Part shown: positions 1-10,748 of the stretch, piece after piece
Numbering within the stretch: the stretch's first letter is position 1
How the letters are laid out: each line of letters opens with the position of its first letter
Assembly (NCBI GenBank): GCA_001910725.1
Contig: MJGA01000002.1
Span: 1,736,001 to 1,800,000, forward strand
Length of the DNA stretch: 64,000 nt
Direction: 5' to 3'
From: Phanerodontia chrysosporium
Lineage: Eukaryota > Basidiomycota > Agaricomycetes > Polyporales > Phanerochaetaceae
Made by a program: the position numbers and the translations under genes
The notes under the pieces: model-generated
What the model saw: the letters and a program-made list of their open reading frames with translations, nothing else
Told to the model about the DNA's origin: nothing
Databases searched by the model: none

Positions 1-662
1 TCGCGCACTGAATAGTAGTTCGAACGTGTATGTACTAGATGCGCCCGAACACCACCAGTTCAAATGAAGCGATGTGCGCTGCACGTCGCAGGAACGATGC
101 GATCTTCAAGAAATGCCATTTTATCGTGTGCTTCGTGACTTCTCCTGCCAATTTCTTTTCAACGTAGCGGATACCTGATTGATATCCCTCGGCGCAGAAG
201 GGATGGGAGGGGGGATGTTTACGCGCCTTACAGCCGATATACGGGTGGGGACAAGGGAGTTAGAGCGGAAGACTTCATTAACGAGCAACGTCACAGAGCG
301 GATTGCTGATGATTTTCTTTCCATGACGCGTTCACTTCAGCAGCAAGCCCTGTCTTATGTGGAGTAAATCATTCACGGGAGCTTTCTCAACTCACCCGGT
401 GTAGATCATATGGATCTCTCTGCGGCGTGAATTCCAGTAACCGGGGTGTGATCGATAGCAAGCGAGAAGTAAAAATACACAGCACAGGGAGAGAGGATAT
501 AATCAAAAGGACAACAGCAGATGCAACGACAAGTATTGAGGGTAGAATACCGGGAGATCCTGGAAATGAGTATATAGCACACAGCAAGCCGACACCTAAA
601 TAGAATAGACAGTCAAAGGCAGGAGCACGAAACCAAAACGTCGATGACCATAGAGAATCCAC
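1..662. other. Left edge, no supported gene
   Basis: I see no convincing coding region here. The part from about 387 to 662 lies directly downstream of the SWI1-like gene's stop codon and is probably its 3' untranslated and terminator region. A 91-codon hydrophobic frame on the minus strand (387-662) lacks an ATG and simply continues past that stop, so I do not call it. Confidence 0.5.
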
Positions 663-3600
663 TCATCGATCCAGTTGGAAGGCCCATGGCTGATCTAATG
701 CTGGCATGGACCCGTCGTACTTGAAGTCGGTGGTGTTGTAGTATGGCGCCTCACCTCCACCCAACTCGCCATAGAACGACAACCGCATAGCGTCAAGCTC
801 ATCCTCCGCTCTGGAATCCACGATGTGAGCCATGTCAGGCGCGCTCGCGGCGCTGTGACTACTGTCCGCATCGGAACCAGGACTAGTCTTCGTCGACGAT
901 GACTGCACCAGGTCAGGAGTGGGCGGCGCTTTTGAACCCCGCTCGTCCTCGTTGTAGGCAGTGAAATCGAAGAACTCCAAGCCATCCCCTGTGCCTTGAG
1001 CGACTGGAGACATCGAAGGACCGGTGACTCCAATGTCGTCCGATGTTCCCACTGTAGGTACGTTATCCGGGATGTAGCTGAGAATTTGGTCCAGCTCCTG
1101 CTTGAAGTCGATCGGGATGCCATCGCTGTTCGCGATCTCGAACATGCCCGCCATGGTGGTCTCGAACAGCCTGGTTGCGTCCTCCTCTGTCTGGACGTTC
1201 TCCACCGCCTGCTTCTTCTTGGTGAGCTCCTCGCTCTCAGGCCCTTCCCAGTCCGTCCTCGCTTTCTTCAATGGAGACTGCTCGGCACTCGTGGATGCGA
1301 CGGTGGCATCATCGTCGCGCGTTTTCCGCTTAGCACCAGAGTCGGGCGTGGCGGCAGGGGACGACTGATCGGCCGTAGGAGTGGGCGCAGATGCCGGAAG
1401 AGTCGTTGAGGGTGCAGATGGAGGTTGACCCTTGATGGATGCCTTCCGTCTCGGCTTCGGCTTCGGTGGAGCCTTAACCTTTGGTGACTTTGGAGTCTGC
1501 GGGAACTGGCGGTATGTACAGGGGTAGGCGGATTGACAGGAGTAGACGCCGATGCAGGTGGAGTGGACACTGCAGCTTCAGCGGAAACGGCAGGCTTCTT
1601 CTGCACCCTAGCGGGAACGGTGACGGGAGTGGTAGGTACGGGCTGAGTACGAGGACTGGGATGAGTCGGCTGTGGTGTGGGGACGTTGGAATGGGAGGGT
1701 GGTGGTGGGGGAACAACCCGCTGCGCCTGTTGTGAAGGCGGCCGAGGGCTAGGCGTTGGGTGTTCAGTGCGATGTAGCATGGCAAGGTCAGACACCGGTG
1801 GAGCCATCTGGGGACTTGCTGCATGCGGCTGCAGGTGAGGAGGCATCTGGGGACGACCCTGAGCAGCCTCTTGAGACATCAATGCCAGCCTCTTGGAGAA
1901 GTTCTCCGCGACGTTCTGACATATCTGAAGGTACTGCCGGACTGTGTTGATGTCCATGATGTATCTCGGCATGTTAGAGGATGTCAACAACGTCCTCTGA
2001 CGCTGCGTCTGAACGATCTGTAAACACATTGTAAGTTTACCGTCTAACCACGCATCGTGGATACGTACGATCTCGACTAGCCGTTTGACCATCTCGTCTT
2101 TCATGTAGTAAACGAAGATCGACAGCTTGCTCGTCTGATCCAGGTCGGTCGCGTATTTGTACAGCTGCTCGAACGCGGAATTGTACTCGAAGCGCTGGTC
2201 TTCCGGAATAGTTCGAGAGTCGTGCAATGGGACTGTGAAATATATCAGCAACAAGACTTGAACAACAATGAGGAAGACTTACGCGCTGTGACATGCGCTT
2301 GCGCGTACATCTTCAGCTGCTGGATCTTCTGCGCCGCCCTGTGCATGTCCTCTGGGGTTGGCCGAGTGAACGGCGGTCGTGGGCCCGCGCCAGGGGCCTG
2401 GCCATTAGGTTGAGGAGTAGGACCTACAAGGACGAGATTTGGTTGCGGCTTAGACGAGGAGTACAAAGCGACGTACCACTCTGAGGAGGCATATTTTGCA
2501 CAGGCTGCTGGTTTGAGCGGATCTGCTGAAGGGCTTGGCGCTGCATAGCAATCTGTCCGCCTTTCATATTCTGATGGGCGATTTGGGCTTGTTGCGTCCG
2601 CTGAAGTATCGCTCGATTGCTCTCCACCGTATTGATGATATTCTCCGGGACACCCCGTCGCCGCAGTTCGTCACCGGTGAAGTTGGCGAACTGCATGAAT
2701 TGCGAGATGCGTTGTGGATCTGAGGTCCCGACGAGGGCCGCGATGGTCTGTAAGCTTACGGTGGGCTGATTGCCTTGCTGTTGCATACCAGGGTTAGATG
2801 GACCTGCAGCAGCATTGGACATAGCAGCGTTGGGCACGGCAGGTGCACCGTTATTGGGTGGCTGTAGTGGACCTTGCGGCGGCTGTGGATTCGATTGGAC
2901 GGTCTGAGGCCCGTAACGCTTCGACAGGACCGAGCGAAGGAAGGTTGCATCGAATGTGGCGAGATATTTGTGGTAGATGTGCAGCAACTTCTGCGCGACA
3001 CCAGGCCCTGATTTGGGAGGATCATCTGGACCATTGCCGGGAAATTGCACGAAGTCCAATCGTCCCCCAACGATGGCCCACAATTCGAGGTTGTTGCCGA
3101 GCTATTCGCACGGTGAGTATGTCCCAAGCAGGCAGACCATGATCGCTCACCCTGTGCATCGTCCCCGCTGCTATGACCTCTTGATGGAGCCGATGCAGGT
3201 CGATCTTCTTGCCCTCAATCTGCATTAGCTGCTCATCGTGAACGATGTTCTGTTTTTGACACCACTGGGAGTAGGCCGACTTGAAGGCTTCGGCAGGGAG
3301 AGCGGGTATTTGCGTTTGTGAAGTCATCTGGCTTTGACCGGGACGCTGAGCGTGCTGTATCTGCTGCTGTTGTTGCTGCTGATTCAGCGGTTGCATAACG
3401 TTTGATATTGAGGGCTGAGGTGTTGAGTTTGCGTTCGGCGGAGTCGTCATCGGAGTGGGCATCGAGGGGGAAGTTTGAAGGCCGTTCTGGGCCATGTTGT
3501 TCATGAGAGGAAGGGGTGTAGGAGCAGTCCGAGATGGTTGCTGCATGGGGACGACGTGAGGGGGGAGAAGACCAGGGTTCTGACTGGCCTGCGGATTCTG

Positions 3601-4244
3601 CTGCAGAGGGGTATTCGAGGGCATGGGCATAGCATTAGGCGGCAACTGAACGTTCGTGAAGTTGTTGGCAGGAGACGGCCCATTATGCGGAAGCCAGTTT
3701 GGTATTGCCTGATTGTTCTGTAACATGGCTGCAGCCTGGACCCCTTGTGGAGGCATGTTCGCACCGTTCCTGAGAGGCGGTAAGCGATGATATGACGGAC
3801 TCGCAGTAGGGTTGTACTTACATGTTCGGTTGCGGTCGACCTTGATGCTGCAGCATCGCTTGCAGTTTGAGTTCCACGTTATGAACGTGCTGGATCTCTT
3901 GCCGAACTGCAGTCAGCTCGTTCGCGATCTGTGGGTCGTGTTTGGAGAGCAGACTAGCGGACAACAGGCTCTCCTTTCGCCGCAGCTCGTTGAGTTTGGC
4001 CTTTGCTTCGCCCTGTCGAGCAACCATCATGTGAACTGCATTCTGCGGGTTGATCTGACCCTGCGCCCTCTGCGCCATAGCAAGACCAGGTTGCATGGCT
4101 GCGGTGCGCTGGTTCGCAGAGGCATTGGGCAGAAGAGCGGCTAGGTTGTCGGATGGCTGCGTCATGGAGGGGTTGGCGAAGAAGCCCGTTTGCCCTAGAT
4201 TCCCCAACATCGGATTCCCCATCCCCGCCTGCAGCTGGTGATGC

Positions 4245-4276
<32 letters not shown>

Positions 4277-4277
4277 T

Positions 4278-4310
<33 letters not shown>

Positions 4311-5101
4311 AGCTGTCGGAAGGCTGCTGCTGAGGCGTTATTCTGGTTGGACTGCTGCTGCGTCTGATGTGCGAGGCCCATGAGATCGAGTTGCCTGCTA
4401 ATGCCGGGTTGGTTCTGCATCGCCTGGAACATAGCAGGGTTGCGGGCTGCTAGCGTCTGCAGCTGCATCGGAGTGAACCTCTGGAAATGAGGAAAATTGT
4501 GCCCCGCTTGCTCCTGCATCGCTGGCGCGCCCGCGTTGGCATTCATCGGGCCACCAAGGCCAAACGATGGCTGCTGGTGCGCCTGCTGCATTTGCTGCTG
4601 CTGTCGAGCAAGCTGCTGGTTGCGTATGAGATCGAACACCTGCAAGGCAATGGGTAAGCCGTTTGAATTGATCGGACCCCCAAAAAGGCAATGCCGGGAT
4701 GACATAAGCATGTACCAGAAAGCGAAGAGCCAAGGGGAGGCGTAAAGGCAGGGGATAATTCACAGAAAATGACGCGGGGAGAGTGCAGACGGCGGAGAAT
4801 GTATCGATGGGCGTCGACCAGAATGGCGGGGACAGTTGACGATAAACAGAAGGGCGGGGTATGTAGCATAGGGAGGACACGAAATACTCACATGTGGGGC
4901 GTTACCCGGACCACCAGCCATATCTCCTACCCCTTGCTGCCTGAACTGCGACTGCAACTGGTTCATTTGCCATGCGCGGGGGTCGTTGAGTACGCCTGGC
5001 ACGGACTGCTGATGGTGGTCGACTTGGGCCTGGGGCGGCATCTGCTGCTGAGGCATGCCCTGCTGACCGCCGAAAGCTGAATTGAAGTGTTGTGGCAACA
5101 T
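663..5101 (-). CDS. SWI1: SWI1-like ARID subunit of the SWI/SNF chromatin remodeller
   Basis: Model: complement(663..1496, 1520..2232, 2283..2423, 2477..3101, 3151..3769, 3822..4639, 4892..5101), about 1,319 residues. The protein is Gln-, Pro- and Asn-rich with a central ARID DNA-binding domain assembled across the intron at 3102-3150: the first half ends in GKKIDLHRLHQEVIAAG and the second begins LELWAIVGGRLDF. ARID plus Q-rich N-terminus is the Swi1/ARID1 arrangement, so the role is SWI/SNF targeting in the nucleus. The splice phases all agree except near 1497-1519. There the frame changes, and a 23-nt GT-AG segment (used in this model), a longer intron ending at a nearby AAG, or a missing C in the CCCC run at about 1521-1524 would each repair it. 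A pure polyglutamine run is encoded at 4244-4309. The start at 5101 is the first ATG of the frame. Confidence 0.85.
4244..4309 (-). repeat. CAG/CAA triplet repeat encoding polyglutamine
   Basis: About 22 consecutive CAG and CAA codons read on the minus strand inside the SWI1-like gene. The interruptions by CAA are scattered, so it is not a pure CAG array. It sits N-terminal to the ARID domain. Confidence 0.9.
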
Positions 5102-6110
5102 GGTGGGTAGATGAAAGCGGGGGGAACCTGCGTCCTACGATGTGGACGCTGATACGGGTCCGGACAGCAAAGCTTGATGGCGGATGGACGGATTTCAGAG
5201 GGTCGGGTGATGAGAGGGAGATTCAAGAGCCGCACGAGGCGGTGAGTAGCGTACGTCCACCGTCTATGATAGCAATGAGGATAGCAATGTCGTGAACGGA
5301 GGGGGGACGGCAGGGAGGAGCGGGGGGAGGTGGTGGTGGGAAGGTGCACGGGGCAGATTTCGGCGAAGCCCTCGAGTAAGGACTGGCTTGTAGTGGCACA
5401 CACCCGCACACACAAAGCCCAAATTCGGCCACACCTAATCAACCTAAAATAATACGAAAAGACCGACACCCTAGTGCTCCGGTTCTTGCCTCTGGCCCTA
5501 ACCGTGTCTAGCTCCTAGCCCTTCCTATTTCTCGGTCCTAGAATGTCTCGACAACGCTTTAGAACCCAACGAATAATATTCCAATAAATATTCAGGAGCA
5601 CAAGCGCCGGAACGCCACGGTCGCAATGCGGCTGCAAACGTACGACCTGTTGCCTCCACTGCCCGTCGCTGGCTACATGACGGGGTGGGACAGCTCTTGC
5701 AGAGTCGTCGATGCTGCAACCGCTCTGGCGGAGTGGACCCCCGGCTATGCAGCTGACTTCAAGGCTGTGTACATGACACCGCGTCGCGCGCGTTCCCCCC
5801 TGCCCCGTGCAGTGAACACAAGCGCGCAGCTGCCTCACGAGGAGTACAAGGCCAGCCTCCTCGCACTCGGGCCTCGCGCAGAGTAAGAAATCCATGGTAA
5901 TTGAAGAAAAGATTATACAGAATGATACTTGCAGAAGCCATGGCCCACTCAACACCTTTTAATCGTACATAGACTGAGTCTCACACAACTATTAGTAACA
6001 CAACACATAACCTTCGTAAACGAAAGCACCAGAAATCTAAAGAGCGTTGTACAACAGAAGCACGCAAGTCCGTAAAGTGATGCAGAATAGGCATGAAAGG
6101 GTGTCGATGG
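5102..6110. other. Intergenic region, promoter side of SWI1
   Basis: This holds the upstream region of the SWI1-like gene (5102 to about 5600) and the 3' flank of the VTT-domain gene (about 5900-6110). Apart from the doubtful small frame at 5626-5886, nothing is supported. Confidence 0.4.
5626..5886 (+). CDS. Possible 86-residue hypothetical protein
   Basis: A single uninterrupted ATG-to-TAA frame. I do not recognise the product. In its favour, third codon positions are mostly G or C as in the neighbouring real genes, and it has its own ATG. Against it, an overlapping minus-strand frame (5515-5955) of 146 codons is equally open, there is no known motif, and no intron signals are needed. It could be chance. 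Confidence 0.2.
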   Translation: MRLQTYDLLPPLPVAGYMTGWDSSCRVVDAATALAEWTPGYAADFKAVYMTPRRARSPLPRAVNTSAQLPHEEYKASLLALGPRAE

Positions 6111-7449
6111 TTAGAGGAGGTCCTCTGCCCGCCAATCCCGTACCGGAGGTGCTGGTACTTTCGCAGCCTCGGCTTCGTCCGTCTTGACGATTAGGGCGGG
6201 CCCTGCCTCGAGAATAACATCCTCGTCGCTCTCTTCATCTGTATAGCTGTCTTCATCGTCCGAGAGGACAATCAGCTGCGCAGTCTTGCCTTTCGTCGGG
6301 TCGATCTGGGGGCCTTGAGCGAGTATGACATCCTCGTCCTCGTCGTGATACCTTTCCCCGTCTGACTCTGCTGTAGCCTCCACATCTATGACAGTCTGAA
6401 GCTGACGCTGAAAGAAGTAGCGGAGGCCGACAGGTATCAAAGCGCCGACGACAACAGCGGAGAGCAGGAAAAAGTTCTTCCAGGATATGAGGTGGAAGTC
6501 GGCGGGTGAAGTCATGTCGTCGAGACTTCCACCAATGGTGGTGTGTATGACGCTCACACCGAAGATGCCGAGCCACGTACTAATCCAGAATGGCACGACG
6601 CCAATGTCGAGGTGGGGGCAGAGGACGTTGACGACCCAGTGAGGAGGGAAAGGGGCGATGCGGAGGACGATGAGGAACGAGATGAGGTTGTCCTTCTGTG
6701 CACGGATCTTGTCGGCCCACACATCGAAGCGCGCCTTCCACTTTGGCACCGTTAGCAAGGCGGGCCCTAGGGCGGCGCTGATGAAATAGCAGAGCGTCGC
6801 GCCAGTGGCGACACAGGTGCACGCTAGTGGAAGCGCGCGGGGAACGCCCCACACCGCGCCTCCTAGAATGGACAGATACATGGAGCCGGGAAGAGAGAAC
6901 GCTTGCAAGCTGAAGCGCAGAGCCAGAAGTGAGAAGGGTTACACGCGTGGAGGGATAACCGTACTTACAAAAGATATGTCGTCACATAGCATATTACGAT
7001 GCGGTACGGGTAGATGTCTCTATATTTCTTTAGTAGAGCATTGAGTGCTTGCAGCTCTACAAAAGATTTAGGGATCTTCAAGTGCGGTCTGTCCTGTCTA
7101 CGGTTACATGCGGTGAGACTGTGGGAATGGTGGGCAAAAGAGGGCGGACATACTCGTCGAGCGTGGGCAGAGCTAGCCACAACGTCGTGCCGAGGAAGGC
7201 AGTACTCAGAATAAAGATGACAGCCATTTTAAACGTGGCGGTCATGAGGAGGCGCCTTGACGAAGGCTGGGACGGGGGAGTAGAGCCATAGCTGCTTATT
7301 GTGGACGAGGAGGAGGAAGCCGGAAGGAGCGCAGTCCGCTGGGTGGGCGAAGGACGGTCGGGAACGGTGTTGAGAGAATAGGCAGAACTGGCGTCGTGGT
7401 AAGGCTCCGGAGAGTACTGCTGCTGCAATACTTGTGGTGCGGGCTGCAT
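6111..7449 (-). CDS. VTT-domain (TMEM41/TVP38/DedA-like) membrane protein
   Basis: Model: complement(6111..6909, 6969..7097, 7154..7449), 407 residues, all splice phases consistent. A polar, Ser/Pro-rich N-terminus is followed by a membrane segment (about residues 78-95) and then the family core with the motif FLQAFSLPGSMYLSILGG, matching the conserved Phe...PG-S re-entrant loop of VTT proteins. Later hydrophobic segments and a long acidic tail (repeated DEDEDVIL and SDDEDSYTDEES) complete it. Known family members (TMEM41B, VMP1, Tvp38) are ER or Golgi phospholipid scramblases linked to autophagy and lipid transport. The location is inferred from the family. It is divergently arranged with the CobW gene, 206 bp apart, suggesting a shared promoter region. 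Confidence 0.85.
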
Positions 7450-7655
7450 GGCGATGCAGCGGGCGACGAGTGAGCACGGAAAGAGGGGATGGAGTGAGCG
7501 AGTAGAGCGAGCAGAACGAAACAGGAGTGGGCCCCCACTGTGGGAAAGTGCACCGCATTAGGCAGCGTCTGCCGCAGCTTAGCGCTTAGCGCTTACCGCC
7601 GACGCCGACAGCCCCGAGCCGAGCTGACGCCACCACGCCTGTCCAGTCCGACGAC

Positions 7656-8956
7656 ATGGCCAAACCCATCCCGATAACCGTCTTCACGGGCTTTCTCGGC
7701 GCAGGAAAGACGAGCATCATCCTCTCCCTGCTCTCTCGTTTGCCCGCCGACTACAAGGTGGTCCTACTCAAGAATGAATTTGGCGATGTCCAAGGTAGGC
7801 CGGCGCCGCCTACCACTCCATTTCGAGCCTGACGCGTTCCTAGTGGACAGCCAGCTAGCCAAACAGTCTAGCCTCACCGCTGTCAGCGAAATCCTAAATG
7901 GATGTATGTGAGTGTCCCCTGCTCGATTTCCGCCTCGATTCACATCTCCCTAGGTGCTGTGTGCTCGTCGGTCAGATGAAGACAGCTCTGCTCGAGATCA
8001 GAGGTGCACGGCGTTCTGCTATATCCAGCACGAAAGAAGCACTAACACATCGCCGTTCCTTAGAAAAATTTCGTCCCGACAGGATCATCATTGAGTGCTC
8101 GTCCGTAGAGTTCATTTCTATCCCCGTGCCCTTCGGTGACGCTTCGTTCCAGAGGCTCGGCCTTTCCGGCTACTCTTGCATTCCAGATTAGGGAGCTGGA
8201 GAGGGAAACATCGGGGACCTCAAGCTAGATGCCATCCTCACCGTCATAGATGCCGAGAACTTCACAGGCTATGAAGACACCTCGCCTACAGCTCGCATGC
8301 AGGCGAGCTACACAGACATGATCATCATCGTACGCACCCAGAGTCGACCACCAGCTCTCCATTTCATTGATTACCTGCTATAGAACAAATGGGAACACGT
8401 CTCGGAACGCCAGCTGGATATACTCATCGACCACCTAAACACCCTAAACGACTTAACACCGAAGATCAAATGCGAAGGCCGCAACGGTGTAGACCCAGCA
8501 CTCATATTTGGTCTTGACTCGAAGTTATACCTCGAGAAAGACGAGCTCGTACTCGACGCGAGCCATCACGACGAAGTACAAACCGCGACGGTGTATGCAG
8601 GCCCTGGTTTAACCCACCTGCACGCTCACGCAGAGAGCGACCCTAGCTGCTCGTGTAACAAGCAAGAGCCCAATGCCTCCTCGAAGGCAGGGGTTCCTGT
8701 CACTGAAGAGTCCTTGTCGGCTGCGTTGGGAAAGCTCTCGAAAGAGGCGGTGTGGCGTGTAAAGGGCTTTGTGCGGACACACGAGGGTGTGCGTATCCTG
8801 AACTGGGCTTTTGGGAGGTACGACTTGTCGGCATCCTCCGTGGCAGACCTGCTGTCCGACGGGGAGACAGTCAAGCTGACGGTCATGGGCGAGCGAGGAG
8901 AGGTGAAGCGGGAGGCACGAAAGTTGGCGGAGGCGCTTGGCGCGACAGTGTCTTGA
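7656..8956 (+). CDS. CobW/P47K-family metallochaperone GTPase (ZNG1-like), with a one-base frame break
   Basis: Model: join(7656..7794, 7844..7907, 7954..8003, 8064..8100, 8153..8329, 8384..8956), about 346 residues. Near the start is the P-loop GFLGAGKT, then the diagnostic metal-binding motif NGCMCC (built across the intron at 7908-7953), the switch region ECSGSAFPAT, the G4-like motif NKWE, and a C-terminal His/Cys-rich stretch (LTHLHAHAE, CSCNK) before the CobW C-terminal domain. Relatives hand zinc to methionine aminopeptidase. The frame breaks at about 8211-8218: the conserved text before it ends ELERETSG and after it resumes DLKLDAILTVIDAENF, but one base is missing, probably a G in the GGGG run. 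No splice signals explain it. Either sequence error or a disabled gene; I favour error. Confidence 0.88.
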
Positions 8957-9231
8957 GATCACGATCTTAGATCAACTTTGCCTAGAATTAGAGTGCGTCC
9001 TTGTCGGGACACAATCACATGGGACATCGTCCAGGTTCACGACTTGACAACCATGTTCTCCTCTTTCTCGTCTGCAGTCTTTAATTCCGGTGCGCGCATC
9101 GTCTACCTTGCCAGTGGACGTGTTGAATAACACATACAGCCTCCTCATATTTTTATTTGCCTGTGGACGACGACAATGCCGAGGACGACGACTGGCTCTT
9201 CCAACAAGGTTCTTCCTCCAAGCCACCACAC

Positions 9232-10294
9232 ATGCTCAGCTGGAGTCAAGAACAGCATTCCCCCTCCGACATTAATGACAATTCGGACTTCAGCTGCTCC
9301 TCCACGTCCTCTTCTTCCTCGTCGCTAGCCTCGGAATTCGAAGACAGTCCACCACACAGGCCGAAACAACCAGTCATAGACGAGATCCTGTCCAAAAATG
9401 ACCTCTACGAGATATTAGGGGTCTCCCGCAAGGCAGCGCTTGACAGACTAGCATTGAGACGAGCGTACCTGTCTCGCAGCAGGGCATGTCACCCAGAGTG
9501 CGTGCATCCCCGCCTGAAACCGACCGCATCACCTGCTAACGGCAACTGCTGTAGTAAATTTCCTGGGAATGCAGACGCGACTGAGGCGTTTCAGAAGGTG
9601 AACGTCGCGTACGACATCCTCAGCAAGCCTGCATCGAAGAGATGCTACGACGCAAACGCTCCGCGGACCTCCTGCGACTTCTCCGCGCGGCCGTACGCAC
9701 AGGCGGAAGAGACATTTCGCAGCGTTGTGCTGGGCGTCTTCAATGACTTCCTGGAAGGCGATCTAGAGACGGTCCGAACGCTTCTAAGTACGCCAGCGGC
9801 TCCTCCCCCGGTTCATGAAACTGACACCGACGCACAGGAGCTATGAACGACCTGAACCCGTCGCTGAGTCTCGGCGACGAGGGCATCGACATGATCCTGC
9901 ACTCGCTGGAGGCCATACGCGAACGTGCGCTCAGTGAGTGAATTGCTGCGGCGCTCCCCTGTACAGCCTCCGAGACAACAAGCTCAACCGATGACCTCAC
10001 TACCCAGCATGCCGGGCATGTGTCCTCGCGCTGCACACACAGGTGTCCCGCCTTATCGAGGTGCAGCACGCCTTCCGCCAGCTGTCCTACTTCGACATCC
10101 GCCGGCGGTTTCGCCTCACCCTCGAGCTCACGCGCATCGCCATCTCGCTACCCATCGCACTGGAGCAGGCGATCGCGAAAGCGAAAGAGGACCGACGTGA
10201 TAGCGAAACGAACGCGATCCTCAACCACCGCCTGCGTTCTATCTTACGCGGGTCCGCTAGGGTCCTGGCTCGTGTCGAGCAATTCTTGGATTGA
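9232..10294 (+). CDS. J-domain (Hsp40) protein with an unassigned C-terminal helical domain
   Basis: Model: join(9232..9497, 9555..9787, 9838..9933, 10008..10294), 293 residues from the ATG at 9232. The J domain begins DLYEILGVSRKA. Its HPD signature appears only after splicing, because the Asp codon is split GA|T by the intron at 9498-9554. It continues KFPGNADATEAFQKVNVAYDIL. Upstream is a Ser-rich acidic stretch, and downstream about 130 mostly helical residues I cannot assign. The reading frame is open for about 100 nt before 9232 and encodes a plausible acidic stretch (DDDWLFQ), so an additional 5' exon may exist. The HPD loop implies Hsp70 ATPase stimulation; the client is unknown. Confidence 0.75.
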
Positions 10295-10748
10295 AGTATG
10301 TGCGCCGCGTGTTCCTTCGGTTTGTCATATCTGCTCTGCGTATTCACCGTCGCTTTTTGACGGGTTGGGGGAATAGGATGACTGGCGATCCTTGGGTTTT
10401 CCTTAGATATCTTACTTATCGTTGCTGTATTTCGTAGAACATGGTCGAGTCATACCGCCTGCGTGTATTGTCTATGTAGTAAAAGGTCTTGTAGATTTAT
10501 GGAGAACGCAACTGGAATTAAATCATAATACGTGTGTGGATAAAAGTACACATGCCTGGTCAGGCAAGAAGTAGAGCTTCGATGATAACCTGAGATAACA
10601 ATAATTCAACGGAGCAGAGCGGGACGGGTAACGATTCGACAAAAATACATCGTGATAGAAACCTTAAGGCATCTGGAACGGTGCCATGGCGCGGGGATCC
10701 TGGTGCTGGACGATATCAGATTTACATTGCTGTTGGTCTTACATGTGG
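10295..10748. other. Convergent intergenic region
   Basis: This lies between the 3' ends of the J-domain gene and the Zn2Cys6 gene. It is AT-richer than its surroundings and probably contains both 3' untranslated regions. I see no coding frame. Confidence 0.5.

Noticed and set aside
387..662. 91-codon hydrophobic frame on the minus strand
   Set aside because: It has no ATG and is just the continuation beyond the SWI1 stop codon.
2018..2040. Another 23-nt GT-AG segment within SWI1 coding sequence
   Set aside because: Removing it would cause an early stop, and the frame is continuous without splicing. It shows that 23-nt GT-AG stretches can occur by chance.
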